From assembly GCA_007571305.1 (NCBI GenBank), contig RKRR01000140.1, forward strand, positions 1-64,000: DNA of 64,000 nucleotides, in the 5' to 3' direction. Origin of the DNA: Candidatus Poribacteria bacterium (GTDB lineage Bacteria; Poribacteria; WGA-4E; WGA-3G). Below the pieces are notes generated by a model. That model was not told where the DNA came from, did no database searches, and was given only the letters and a program-made list of their open reading frames with translations. Shown here piece after piece: positions 52,912 to 62,254 of this stretch (position 1 is its first letter; every line of letters starts with the position of its first letter). The translations under genes were made by a program, and so were the position numbers.

Positions 52912-53293
52912 CGTTGCATACCCTCTGTAAACGTGAATATTTCGACCCTCATGGGAGGGTTTAGATCTTTGATCGCTAACCACTGACTGGTAATAAAATA
53001 GGTGAGAAGTAGATTCGTGTCAAGGGAAATAACCGAACATCGTCCTATTTTCACAACCTTCGGAAACATATTGAAATAGAATTGCACTTCAGAAACGGTT
53101 TCTAACGATTGTATTGATATTGGATGCGATTTAGACTTGCACTGAGAAACAGCTTGGTATATGATGGGACGCAGGAATTCCGGCACTTTCCATTTATTTT
53201 TTACGCTCTGGTGCTCTATCTTACATCGCTCAGTGGTGTGAAAATCCGTGGTGCTTACCGACAACTGATAACCTTTAAAAGGGAGACTCGACC

Positions 53294-54802
53294 ATGCAAA
53301 CGAATTCATATTTAAAGGAAAGCCACAAACTGACCGACGCGCAGATGCGGGATTTTATCGTGAATGGACATATCACGGTGAAAACGGACCTGCCGCGCAG
53401 TTTCCATGAAACAATTTACCGCAAGACACAGGAACTCACGGAGAAAGAAGGAAACTTAGGGAACAACATCTTACCGCGTGTCCCCGAATTGCAAGCCGTT
53501 TTCGAGGAACCCGCTGTCCGTGGCGCGTTTACGAGCATTCTGGGCGAGAATTACGCCATGCATTCCCATCGGCATCCGCATCAAAATCGTCCTCACAGCG
53601 ATGGACAGGGATTCCATAAGGATAGTTACTGGGGCTATCAGAAGGTGCGTCATCACTGTCCTCGCTGGGCGATGGCGTTCTACTACCCGCAAGACTCGCC
53701 ACTCGAAATTGGACCCTCGGCTGTCTTACCGGGGACGCAGTATTACAACACCCGAATCACTGAAAATAACGACGGTGAATTGGCACTCAGTGGCGAGGCA
53801 GGCACCCTTACGATTATCCATTTTGACCTCTGGCATCGTGCCATGGCAAACCAGACTGGCAAAACACGTTACATGATGAAATTCCAGTTCATTCGAATGG
53901 AAACACCACAAGCACCGGAGTGGAATGTGACGGATCCGCACTGGAAACTGGAGGATGTTGACCCAGCAACGCCTGGGCATCAAAGCACATGGCGGCATGT
54001 CTGGAATTGGGTAGCAGGTGAGTCTAACGGGCATTCGACGCAGTCAGCCAATGGGGATTTGGCAAAGCACATCGCAGCTTTGAGTGATGACAATGCCGAT
54101 GTCCGTTCCCGTGCTGCCGATGATTTGGGAACGTTGGGTGAATCCGCAGCAGAGGCGACTCCGCTCCTCATCCAGGCACTCCGTGATGCGTATGAGCCTG
54201 TGAGTTTAAACGCGGCATACACACTTGGAGCGATCGGTGCACCTGCCGTTCCACACTTAATTGAGGCACTCAGTGATAACAACAATGCGGCACGGCGGAT
54301 GGCGGCATACGCACTGGCTGCAGTCGGCGAACCTGCTGTGGCTGCTTTGAGTGAAGCATTACAACATAGCGAAGAGGCCGTTCGCTTGGAAGCCGCCTAT
54401 GCTTTGGCACAAATAGGGAGTTCAGCGGAATCTGCTCTCCCTGCCTTGATGGAACGGACGAAAGACGAATGTGTTGAGGTCCGTCGCTATCTTGCAGAAG
54501 CCTTCGGAGGCTTAGGCCCCATTGCCGCTCCCGCTGTGCCTGTCCTGACTGATATGTTGGTAAGCGACGACGATGGACAAGCCCGGTTTGAAGCCGCGTT
54601 GGCATTAGCACAAATTGGACCTGCCTCAAGCGATGCCATCCCAGTGTTGGTAAAGGCATTCAATGATGAAAATCGGTATGTCCGGGACAACGCTGTCTTA
54701 GCACTGAAACGAATCGACACTCCAGAGGCGGAGTCTGCACTGTTTGACTACCTACTGATGGCGCGCTGGTGTCCGATTACAAATCGTGAAAGTACATTCT
54801 AA
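53294..54802 (+). CDS. PhyH dioxygenase fused to HEAT repeats
   Basis: 502 residues. The N-terminal half (about 1-245) is PhyH-like, with a histidine-rich HSHRHPHQNRPHSDGQGFHK run. The HxD is most likely H108/D110 (FHKDSYW), and the distal site is H181 and R192 (LWHRAMANQTGKTR). Residues about 253-490 are six or so HEAT/PBS-lyase-type repeats (VRSRAADDLGTLGESAAEAT, LNAAYTLGAIGAPAVPHLIE, and so on). The repeats probably bind a protein or cofactor partner. GGGAG precedes the ATG. No frame break at the junction, so a genuine fusion. Confidence 0.85.
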   Translation: MQTNSYLKESHKLTDAQMRDFIVNGHITVKTDLPRSFHETIYRKTQELTEKEGNLGNNILPRVPELQAVFEEPAVRGAFTSILGENYAMHSHRHPHQNRPHSDGQGFHKDSYWGYQKVRHHCPRWAMAFYYPQDSPLEIGPSAVLPGTQYYNTRITENNDGELALSGEAGTLTIIHFDLWHRAMANQTGKTRYMMKFQFIRMETPQAPEWNVTDPHWKLEDVDPATPGHQSTWRHVWNWVAGESNGHSTQSANGDLAKHIAALSDDNADVRSRAADDLGTLGESAAEATPLLIQALRDAYEPVSLNAAYTLGAIGAPAVPHLIEALSDNNNAARRMAAYALAAVGEPAVAALSEALQHSEEAVRLEAAYALAQIGSSAESALPALMERTKDECVEVRRYLAEAFGGLGPIAAPAVPVLTDMLVSDDDGQARFEAALALAQIGPASSDAIPVLVKAFNDENRYVRDNAVLALKRIDTPEAESALFDYLLMARWCPITNRESTF

Positions 54803-54840
54803 TCTTGCCAGGTCCAACCATCGGGTCAGTGAGATATAAG

Positions 54841-54894
54841 AAGATAAAGCAGGAACACTATGGGAAACGGATGACAACCTGGGGAGACCTGTAA
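54841..54894 (+). pseudogene. Remnant of a KLxTTWGxL C-terminal tail
   Basis: A short frame reads QEHYGKRMTTWGDL-stop, matching the end of the propeller protein at 42837 (EKLVTTWGNLK). Upstream in-frame codons to a stop at 54787 do not resemble any domain. It is probably the last codons of a lost exported-protein gene; chance similarity is possible. Confidence 0.4.
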
Positions 54895-54955
54895 GCCTGC
54901 CCATCCTACAACCCTATAAATCCTGATTCAGATAATTAAGACAGAGGCTTCGCAC

Positions 54956-56107
54956 ATGAACTATGAACTGGTCATTAAAAACGGAACCGTAGTGGATCCG
55001 GCACAGGGGATCCATGCTCGCAAAGATGTGGCATTCGCGAATGGACGCGTCTCAGCAATCAGTGATAATATACCGACATCTGAAGCACGAGAGGTATTAG
55101 ATGCAGAAAGATGTTTTGTTGCGCCCGGCTTGATCGACTTGCACGTGCATGTCTTCTACGGCGTAAGCCATTTCGGAATTGAACCGGATTCTACCTGTTT
55201 GGCACGCGGCGCAACAACAGTCGTTGATGCGGGTTCAGCGGGAGCGGACACATTTCCTGGTTTTCGTAAATACGTCATTGATGTGAGCGACACGCGCATC
55301 CTTGCGCAGTTGAACATATCTTCACAAGGTATGCTCACGCAAGAAATTGGGGAATTGGAAAATCCTGACTATGCAGATGTTGGAAAAGCATGTCGGATGA
55401 TAGAGCAGCACCGCGACATCATCTTGGGTGTCAAGGTGCGTTTGACGCGGGAGACCATTGTCGGTGAAAGAGCAAAAATGCAGCCGTTGTATAGGGCTCG
55501 CGAGGCCGCTGATGCTGCAGGGTTACCCCTGATGGTTCATCCCCAAGACGCTTGGTGTGAGTCTATAGACGATATATTGGCACTGATGGGTAAGGGGGAC
55601 ATTCTAACACACTGCTTCCACGATATGGAATGTGGTATTTTGGACGAAGATGGCAATATCCGGGATTCAGTCCATGCCGCGATTGAACGCGGGGTTATCT
55701 TCGACGTTGGACACGGCGCAGGCTCTTTCAGTTGGGATGTCGTTCAGAAAGCGATGGCACAAGGCGTTGAACCGACGACGATCTCGTCCGACTTGCACAT
55801 CTATAACGTCCAGGGTCCCGTCTACGATCTCGTGAATGTCGTCAACAAATTCCTGTACCTCGGCATGTCACTTGACCATGCCTTAGCGAAAGTCACGAGC
55901 ATTCCCGCAGAAACCATCCTGATGCCGGGGCAGGTTGGAACATTGGCTGTCGATGCGTGGGGGGATGCAGTAATTTTTGAAATTCGCGAGGGTGAATTCC
56001 AACTCATAGATGCCCACGATCAAGTGAGAGTCGGCAAACAAATATTGGAACCGGTTGTTGTTATCAAAGGTGGGCAGGTGTATCGCCAACGCCGAACCCA
56101 CCACTAA
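54956..56107 (+). CDS. Amidohydrolase/deacetylase-type metallohydrolase
   Basis: 383 residues, cyclic amidohydrolase superfamily. LVIKNGTVVDPAQG is the small N-terminal beta domain and GLIDLHVHVFYG the metal HxH. GVKVRLTRETIVG carries a lysine in the bridging position, MVHPQDAW and LTHCFHDME supply later histidines, and ISSDLHIYN the aspartate. The pattern fits the Atu3266/EF0837 deacetylase group, which hydrolyses N-acyl amino or hydroxy acids. The family also includes dihydroorotases. It follows the tail remnant and is convergent with the membrane protein. Confidence 0.85.
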   Translation: MNYELVIKNGTVVDPAQGIHARKDVAFANGRVSAISDNIPTSEAREVLDAERCFVAPGLIDLHVHVFYGVSHFGIEPDSTCLARGATTVVDAGSAGADTFPGFRKYVIDVSDTRILAQLNISSQGMLTQEIGELENPDYADVGKACRMIEQHRDIILGVKVRLTRETIVGERAKMQPLYRAREAADAAGLPLMVHPQDAWCESIDDILALMGKGDILTHCFHDMECGILDEDGNIRDSVHAAIERGVIFDVGHGAGSFSWDVVQKAMAQGVEPTTISSDLHIYNVQGPVYDLVNVVNKFLYLGMSLDHALAKVTSIPAETILMPGQVGTLAVDAWGDAVIFEIREGEFQLIDAHDQVRVGKQILEPVVVIKGGQVYRQRRTHH

Positions 56108-56230
56108 AATTTCCAATCACGGTAGATGCGGTTTGCAACCGCATCTAGTCCCTTCTAACACTTACAGACGCACCGCTGGCGAGATTTACAACCTCGCCCT
56201 CTGACTGCTGGCCAATTGACAAAAAATCTG

Positions 56231-57847
56231 CTACGGATGCTGTTCTCCCGCCTTCGGTTTCTCCTTCGGTGCATTGGAATCCGGTCCGAAACGGATATGG
56301 AGGGACGCACCGGGGGCGTGTGCCTTTCCGAAAAGTAGGTGCTTCACCCCCGAAAAAACAACCGTTGATCCCACCAGCACGATGATACCCCAGATCAATG
56401 TCTGCAAAACCCACTCGGTGAACGAAAAGAGACTTCCTGTTTGTTTCGGAACTGCCAATGGGCCGAGTGCCATCAGGATGGTGCAGAGAATAGCGTTGAG
56501 TGTAATTACACCTTCCGTCACCAAACGGTGTGGACTGAAACCGACCAAAGCGCGTTCAAAGTTGAAGATAACCATCCACCAGAGGAATATGAAATAGAGC
56601 AGTTGCCCCTTCCCCAACCAACTTGTCGGAATGAAGGCGAGCGGTTCACGGAGATGGACCGACAAAATCCATACACACGCTATACCGATGCCGATATAGA
56701 AGAATTCAAACCAGCCTACCCATCCTCTTGAATGTCGAAACCAACCGACGACGGGCAGCCGAAAAAATCGCTCCGGTAAGCCTTCAACCAAATCAACCCA
56801 GGTCCCTGCCGCTTTCCGATAGTTGACGTATGTCAATAGAATCAGCACAGTGAACACAGCAAATATCTCCATCCACTGCGGAAAATTAGGGTTAGTTTCC
56901 AAAAGCGGGGCTCGGTTCAGAAGGAGACCGAAGGGTATTGCAATCCCAAGTCCGAACAGAAAACCTTGGTTCTGCTCCATGACGCTATGCCAATTCGTGT
57001 GGCAATTCGTTTTGTTACCCACCCAAATGTAGATGAGTTTCAGTAATTGTCCAAATGAGAACGCAATACCTCCTCCGAAACCTGTCATCAACGTAGCGAA
57101 AGCCACACCGCTGAGTTCATAACGCGAACAGTATCCCAAGATCCCGATAACCATGCCGACACAACCTGCCCAGTTGTCCCCACGCGGTGGTGTCATACGG
57201 AGACGACACACGTTTACTAACAACAAAAACCCTCCGAACCAGCAGATCCCCATATAAAGGACGAGATTCGTGCCCATATCCAAACCGCCACGGAAGAGAG
57301 CGACGATAAGTGCAGCGACGATTGCCACCAGCGCAGACACCCAATCCGTATCGTACCAATAGAGTGGACTTTCGTGGCGTTGCATCCGTTTCGGTGCGAG
57401 AACAAGATCGATAATAACTGCCTGAAGCGACCAACCGATGAAGACTGCCGCGATTGGGGTAAAGAGCAAGGACAATTGGGTATGCGTCAGGAACGCAGGT
57501 AAGGCAGTTCCAGCACCCCCAAGGGCTGCCCACAAGAAACCAATAACGAACAGATTCGCAAACCCATAAAACACAGTTGGTGAATGCGATGAATGGCTAT
57601 ATCCAACGACCATCATATAGGACATACTGCCGCCAAAGGACCAACCGATTGCCCCAAACAACGCGAAGTAGTGGACATGCCGCCACCAATCCTCTCGTCC
57701 AGAGAGCAGAGCAATTGCTATTGCGCCGAGCGCACCAGCGAGTGCCGCTCCGTACTCATGCCCGAAGTTGCCGCGTATTCCCCAGCCGACACAAACCGAC
57801 AAACCACACAAAATGACCATCTGCCAAGGGATAATTGCCAAGTCCAT
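56231..57847 (-). CDS. Multi-pass membrane protein of unknown function
   Basis: 538 residues from the ATG ending at 57847 (GGGGGT upstream; the frame is open nine codons further). About 13 hydrophobic segments. Conserved-looking features are the N-terminal CVGWGIRGNFGHEYGAALAG, GAIGWSFGGSMSYM, and a glycine-rich FGGGIAFSFGQLLK segment. The C-terminal tail is charged. I do not recognise the family; the WGIRGxFGHExGA opening may be diagnostic. A transporter or polyprenol-handling enzyme are both possible. Stands alone between converging and diverging genes. Confidence 0.65.
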   Translation of the reverse strand: MDLAIIPWQMVILCGLSVCVGWGIRGNFGHEYGAALAGALGAIAIALLSGREDWWRHVHYFALFGAIGWSFGGSMSYMMVVGYSHSSHSPTVFYGFANLFVIGFLWAALGGAGTALPAFLTHTQLSLLFTPIAAVFIGWSLQAVIIDLVLAPKRMQRHESPLYWYDTDWVSALVAIVAALIVALFRGGLDMGTNLVLYMGICWFGGFLLLVNVCRLRMTPPRGDNWAGCVGMVIGILGYCSRYELSGVAFATLMTGFGGGIAFSFGQLLKLIYIWVGNKTNCHTNWHSVMEQNQGFLFGLGIAIPFGLLLNRAPLLETNPNFPQWMEIFAVFTVLILLTYVNYRKAAGTWVDLVEGLPERFFRLPVVGWFRHSRGWVGWFEFFYIGIGIACVWILSVHLREPLAFIPTSWLGKGQLLYFIFLWWMVIFNFERALVGFSPHRLVTEGVITLNAILCTILMALGPLAVPKQTGSLFSFTEWVLQTLIWGIIVLVGSTVVFSGVKHLLFGKAHAPGASLHIRFGPDSNAPKEKPKAGEQHP

Positions 57848-58093
57848 ATCTATAACCCCCGTTCTTACACGCAATTTGTTGCATCTATTATGAGCGTTTT
57901 ACCTTTTATTGTCAACCCCCAATTATACCAATCTTTCTGTCGGAACGAGTGTTTTGGATCGGGTATTTCTGCGTATTTTTGCATACTCGCGATATTTCCC
58001 AACTGATAGCTGAAAACTATAAATTGCATCTATTTCATGTATGTGATACGATAAGCGCATATACAAAGCGTTATCTGCTGGAGGCTAAATGTT

Positions 58094-59215
58094 ATGAGTC
58101 GTCTACGGATAGGTGTTATCGGATGTGGCGCGATTGCTCAAGTGCATCACCTTCCGAATCTTACCGCACTTCATAGGGAATTTGAGGTGCCGATCGTCTG
58201 TGATCTCTCTCGTGGTGCTGCGCAAGCCGTCGCAAAGCGGTTCCATGTGCCGCAATTCGTGACAGATTACAATGAATTGCTAAGCACAGATGTGGATGCT
58301 GTTCTGCTCTGTCACGGTGATCCAAAGACAGAAGTTGCACTTGCTGCGTTTAAGGCAGGAAAGCATGTTTTTATCGAAAAACCTGTCTGTTTTTCGCTTC
58401 AAGAAATGAATGCGATGCTCGTGGCACAGCGTGAGGCAGGCACTGTCGCACAGGCGGGATATATGAAGGTCCATGACCCTGCTTTCCAACTCGCCAAGCT
58501 TGAAGTGGATGCAATGGAAAGTTACCGCTTCGTGCAGATTAACCATCTCCATCCAAATAATAGCTTACATCTGAGCCAATTTGATGTCGAACGATTTGAC
58601 GATGTTCCAGCGGACGCATTTAAGCCAGCAGGTATAGCACGCGAGAAAGCACAGGCAGAAGCCATAGGTGATATCTTATCACAGGTGGAACCCGATAGCG
58701 ATATACAAAACAAGGCAGCACGAGTGTTCTACTTGCTTGCTGGCAGCATGATTCACGATATCTACAGCCTACGGGTAATGCTGGGTTCACCAAGTGAAGT
58801 GGTGAGCGCGGAGGTATGGGCTGATGGCCGCGGTGTGACGATCGTGTTTGGCTATCCGAATGGCGCACGTTGTGTCGCGACATGGGTAGACTTACCAGAT
58901 CTCTGGGACTTTAAAGAGACTCTGGAAATCTACGGTGATACCAAACGCGTGATTGTATCCTATCCGACAGGTTTTTCACGAGGTATTCTGTCAGAGGTAA
59001 CGATACACGGGATAGATCCCGATGGCACCACCTATAGTAAGACCCCAGCTGTCGAATGGGAGAGCGCATTTGTACGCGAGTTACGTCATTTCCATGCGTG
59101 TATCACAGAGGGTGAGCCGTGTTATACTGCGCTGGAATCCGCGCGGAACGATATTGCACTCATTATTGACATTGTACGGTGCTATGTCCAACGAAAACCT
59201 GTTGCTTGTGTGTGA
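58094..59215 (+). CDS. Gfo/Idh/MocA family oxidoreductase
   Basis: 373 residues. The Rossmann motif is GVIGCGAIAQVHHLPNL, the substrate loop LLCHGDPKTEVALAAFKAGKH, and the catalytic lysine FIEKPVCFS (about 95-103). The second domain includes GSMIHDIYSLRVML with the usual His-Asp pair. It has an insertion around 170-200 (ADAFKPAGIAREKAQAEAIG). An ATG with CTGGAGG upstream. It is followed by a strong hairpin terminator. Confidence 0.85.
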   Translation: MSRLRIGVIGCGAIAQVHHLPNLTALHREFEVPIVCDLSRGAAQAVAKRFHVPQFVTDYNELLSTDVDAVLLCHGDPKTEVALAAFKAGKHVFIEKPVCFSLQEMNAMLVAQREAGTVAQAGYMKVHDPAFQLAKLEVDAMESYRFVQINHLHPNNSLHLSQFDVERFDDVPADAFKPAGIAREKAQAEAIGDILSQVEPDSDIQNKAARVFYLLAGSMIHDIYSLRVMLGSPSEVVSAEVWADGRGVTIVFGYPNGARCVATWVDLPDLWDFKETLEIYGDTKRVIVSYPTGFSRGILSEVTIHGIDPDGTTYSKTPAVEWESAFVRELRHFHACITEGEPCYTALESARNDIALIIDIVRCYVQRKPVACV

Positions 59216-59231
59216 AGGCACTGCCGAGAGA

Positions 59232-59277
59232 TAGGCGAGGTTTCCTGGGGAAACACCCAGGCAAAAACGCCTCGCCC
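59232..59277 (+). terminator. Rho-independent terminator after Gfo/Idh gene
   Basis: GGCGAGGTTT pairs with AAAACGCCTCGCC across an inner CCTGGG-GAAACA-CCCAGG hairpin, followed by CATTTATT. A strong two-part stem. Confidence 0.6.
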
Positions 59278-59405
59278 ATTTATTGAGTTCTGTCCGTAAT
59301 TCCCCTTTTACAAGTTCAACGGGTGGTTCCACTTCTGTTGGTATTGTGCCATCACCTATATCTTCCCTTTTATCGTGACTGTTGTATCTCTAGAACCTGT
59401 TACAA

Positions 59406-59519
59406 TAACCTAAGTTGCCACCTTGTAGCATAGGCTGTTAGCCTGTGCCATCAGAAACATATAACTTCCGAGTTCACGCGACGATACGAGTGTCCAAGTA
59501 ATTACGGAAACTACTGTAA
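59406..59519 (+). repeat. Repeat family A, copy 5
   Basis: 114 bases: TAACCTAAGTTGCCA, TTGTAGCATAGGCTGTTAGC, CCATCAGAAACATATAACTT, CCGAGTTCACGCGACGATACG, GTGTCCAAGTAATTACGG, right end ACTACTGTAA. Nearly the reverse complement of 23055-23173. It lies in the convergent gap between the Gfo/Idh and SDR genes. Confidence 0.7.
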
Positions 59520-59574
59520 AGTCCTACACGTAACCCCTAAGACAATGTAACACTACCTAGTGTGTCTTCGGATG

Positions 59575-59607
59575 TTGCAAAAAAATAGGCGCGAGTAATA
59601 CCGCGCC
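59575..59607 (-). terminator. Terminator of the Uma2-folD-SDR operon
   Basis: On the minus strand GGCGCG-GTATTACT-CGCGCC is followed by TATTTTTTTGC, a textbook rho-independent terminator 24 bases after the SDR stop. Confidence 0.7.
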
Positions 59608-59631
59608 CATGGTTTAAAAAGACTGTGAGAA

Positions 59632-60396
59632 CTACCAAGCCACCCAACCACCATCGACGGCAATCGTTTGTCCGGTCACCCAGTTTGCCGCATCTGATGC
59701 TAAGAACAGCACGGCACCGACAACTTCGTCCACCTCACCGACACGCCCCATTGGGATACGACGGACAACGTCTTCATAAAACTCCTTGCGTTGTAAAAGG
59801 ACATCAGCGAGCGGAGTCCGTGTAAATGCCGGTGCCACAGCGTTCACTGTAACGTTGTGGGGTGCCCATTCAACAGCGAGTCCTTTCGTTAGCAGGACAA
59901 CACCACCTTTACTCCCTGAATAGGCAGTTCGCAAGGGTCCGCCTACCAAGCCCATCGTCGAAGAGATATTGATAATCTTTCCACTCTCCCGCTCTATCAT
60001 CGGTTTCACGAGTGTCTGCGTTAGGAAGAACAAGCCTTTAAGATTGAGATCATAGATCGCGTCCCAATCCTCTTCGGTTAACTCAAGTGCGGGTTTTGGG
60101 CGGTTAGTGCCAGCATTATTAACGAGGACATCGACTCTACCCCAGGTATCGAGTGCCGCTTGTGCACCTGTTGCAACCTGCTCCATATCGCTGACATCGA
60201 ACACGACCGATTCTGCTTCGCCCCCGTTCTCACGAATCTCGCTCGCGACCTCCTCAAGATCAGATGGGGTACGGCTGTTTAAGATAATTTTCGCTCCCAT
60301 CTGAGCTCCGGCAAGTGCAATACCCCGGCCAATGCCCTTGCCGGAGCCTGTGATTAACATTACCTTATCTTTCAACTCGAATCCTGGAAACGCCAT
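59632..60396 (-). CDS. Short-chain dehydrogenase/reductase
   Basis: 254 residues, classical SDR. TGSGKGIG at 16-23, NNAG at 93-96, catalytic Ser146, Tyr159 and Lys163 (YSGSK, with glycine inside the usual YxxSK). Late TGQTIAVDGGW is the usual C-terminal segment of gluconate 5-dehydrogenase or FabG-like members. Its ATG lies 3 bases after the folD stop, so it is in the folD operon and ends at a clear terminator. Substrate not determinable. Confidence 0.85.
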   Translation of the reverse strand: MAFPGFELKDKVMLITGSGKGIGRGIALAGAQMGAKIILNSRTPSDLEEVASEIRENGGEAESVVFDVSDMEQVATGAQAALDTWGRVDVLVNNAGTNRPKPALELTEEDWDAIYDLNLKGLFFLTQTLVKPMIERESGKIINISSTMGLVGGPLRTAYSGSKGGVVLLTKGLAVEWAPHNVTVNAVAPAFTRTPLADVLLQRKEFYEDVVRRIPMGRVGEVDEVVGAVLFLASDAANWVTGQTIAVDGGWVAW

Positions 60397-60399
60397 ATT

Positions 60400-61233
60400 T
60401 TAGCCTCCAATCGCTAATTTCAAAGTATTTTCTAACAACATTGCGCGTGTCATGGGCCCGACACCGCCTGGGACCGGGGTAATAAATCCCGCCACTTCTT
60501 TAACTTCTTCAAATTTAACATCCCCGATAGCCCGTCCATTGACATGGTTAATACCAACATCAATGACGATAGCACCAGGCTTCACCATGTCCGCAATTAC
60601 AAACTCCGGTTTACCGACAGCGGCAACCAGGATATCTGCTTTCTGAACTTCCCTCGTCAAGTCTACCGTCCGGGAATGACAATAAGTAACGGTAGCATTT
60701 CGATTCAACAGCATCAATCCAACAGATTTGCCGACGAGTGGGCTCCTACCGATACAGACGGCATGTTTGCCTTCAATCTGTTCACCTGTCAGCTCAATCA
60801 GACGAATAATCCCTGTCGGCGTACAAGGTGTCACCCGCTCGCGATTGATGAGGAGGTTCCCTAAATTGACGGGATTCAGTCCATCTGCGTCTTTATGTGG
60901 GGTAATCTTATCAATGACTACCTCTTTATTTATGTCCTCTGGAAGTGGCATTTGCACCAGTATTCCATGGATATCCGTTCGCTCATTTAGGGTTTCAACG
61001 TGCTCAATCAGGGTATCTTGATGAATGTCTGCCGGTAAGCGATGGACTTCGGAGTGGAAATGCACTTTTTCACAATCACGTTGTTTGTGTTTGATGTAGA
61101 GCGTTGATGCAGGATCATTACCCACTTGAACAACAGCGAGGCCTGGTGTGAATCTGAGTTTTTTTAATTTTCGCCGGATCTGGCTACGGACGCGCTTCGC
61201 AAGTTGATTACCATTAAGGAGCTCTGCTGACAA
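60400..61233 (-). CDS. folD: Methylenetetrahydrofolate dehydrogenase/cyclohydrolase
   Basis: 277 residues. The start is taken as TTG at 61233-61231 because GGAGGG lies 8 bases upstream and the protein then opens LSAELLNGNQLAKRVR, as FolD proteins do. GNDPASTLYIKHKQRDCEKV has the catalytic tyrosine and lysine. ILVQMPLPEDIN, HKDADGLNPVN, VIGRSPLVGKS-like (CIGRSPLVGKSVG) and PVPGGVGPMTRAMLLEN are all diagnostic. It interconverts methylene-, methenyl- and formyl-tetrahydrofolate. Middle gene of a three-gene operon. Confidence 0.95.
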   Translation of the reverse strand: MSAELLNGNQLAKRVRSQIRRKLKKLRFTPGLAVVQVGNDPASTLYIKHKQRDCEKVHFHSEVHRLPADIHQDTLIEHVETLNERTDIHGILVQMPLPEDINKEVVIDKITPHKDADGLNPVNLGNLLINRERVTPCTPTGIIRLIELTGEQIEGKHAVCIGRSPLVGKSVGLMLLNRNATVTYCHSRTVDLTREVQKADILVAAVGKPEFVIADMVKPGAIVIDVGINHVNGRAIGDVKFEEVKEVAGFITPVPGGVGPMTRAMLLENTLKLAIGG

Positions 61234-61283
61234 ATTTGTTTCCCTCCAGTTTAAGCGGTTCAAGAAAGCAAGTTGATTCGGTA

Positions 61284-62009
61284 TTAGCGACGTGCTTGTA
61301 AGCGGGCTAGTTCTTCTCGAAGTTGGGCAACTTCTGCCTCAGACTGCTGTCTTGCAACGATCTCTTGTGCTGCGCGTGCTTCAGCAGTTTCTGCGCGTGC
61401 TTCAGCAGTTTCTGCAGGTGTCTGAAGCCATTCATCTGCAACTGGATCGTAAATCCTTAACTCCGCTTCAGGAATGTGGAAATCTAAACCCAGAGTAGAC
61501 GCATGAAAACCATCCCGCTTCCCACGCAAAATCGGCGCATATACCCCCTCTACTAACGCAAACCCCATGAGGGGCGATGGTAAATACAGACCCTCTGCAT
61601 CATACAGAAAGTAATTCTGTATTCCCAGCGAAGCGTAGATCTCCATCTTACCCGTAAGATCGTTTTCATACGTGCTTTTGCTGCTGAACTCCATCACGAA
61701 ATCAGGTGCCTTTCCTTCTTCCCAGACCTTATAGGTCAGACGGTTTTTCTGTCCTATCCCGAAGGTGACGAGAACATCCGGGGCGACTACCTTGCGGGGT
61801 GCCCCCTCTACATAGTACATCATTATATCACCAGAAATATAGACTTCAGGTTGTCGCGCGAAATGTGTCTCAAGGACTTGTAAAACCCATATTAACTGCC
61901 GTCTGTGTTCATCGCTTGCTGCCATAGGATTTCCATCCGTCTCCGGGTAAAATATGGTTGTTTCTGTGGGGGCATAAGGGATCTGGAGCCCTTTCGGGTA
62001 GGTTTTCAT
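61284..62009 (-). CDS. Uma2-family (DUF820) restriction-endonuclease-fold protein
   Basis: 241 residues; the ATG ending at 62009 has AAAGGAGA 8 bases upstream and is preferred to one nine codons earlier. The PD-(D/E)xK-like core shows ISGDIMMYYVEGAPRKVVAP, then PDVLV, DFVMEFSSKST (near 120-130), and LTGKMEIYASLGIQNYFLYD. The C-terminus is a coiled coil with a duplicated AETAEAR unit. The family is abundant in cyanobacteria and large environmental genomes; its role is unknown. First gene of the operon with folD and the SDR. Confidence 0.8.
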   Translation of the reverse strand: MKTYPKGLQIPYAPTETTIFYPETDGNPMAASDEHRRQLIWVLQVLETHFARQPEVYISGDIMMYYVEGAPRKVVAPDVLVTFGIGQKNRLTYKVWEEGKAPDFVMEFSSKSTYENDLTGKMEIYASLGIQNYFLYDAEGLYLPSPLMGFALVEGVYAPILRGKRDGFHASTLGLDFHIPEAELRIYDPVADEWLQTPAETAEARAETAEARAAQEIVARQQSEAEVAQLREELARLQARR

Positions 62010-62254
62010 CCGTATGTCTCCTTTGCTGTGAGCCACTGAAAAACGGGCTTCAAATTTTCAATTTTGATCTACATCGTGCGTTAATTATAACCCAAAGTAG
62101 AGAAGCAGTCAAACACTTTTATTTTTCATAAAAATTCGGGCAACTGAAAACCGAATCCTCCTGTCCGTAAATCATTTTTTTCACAACCACAATCGAATTG
62201 TTGACCTTTTCTCATAGATACTGTATGATTATCGCAAAAAGGCAGGTAAGAAAA

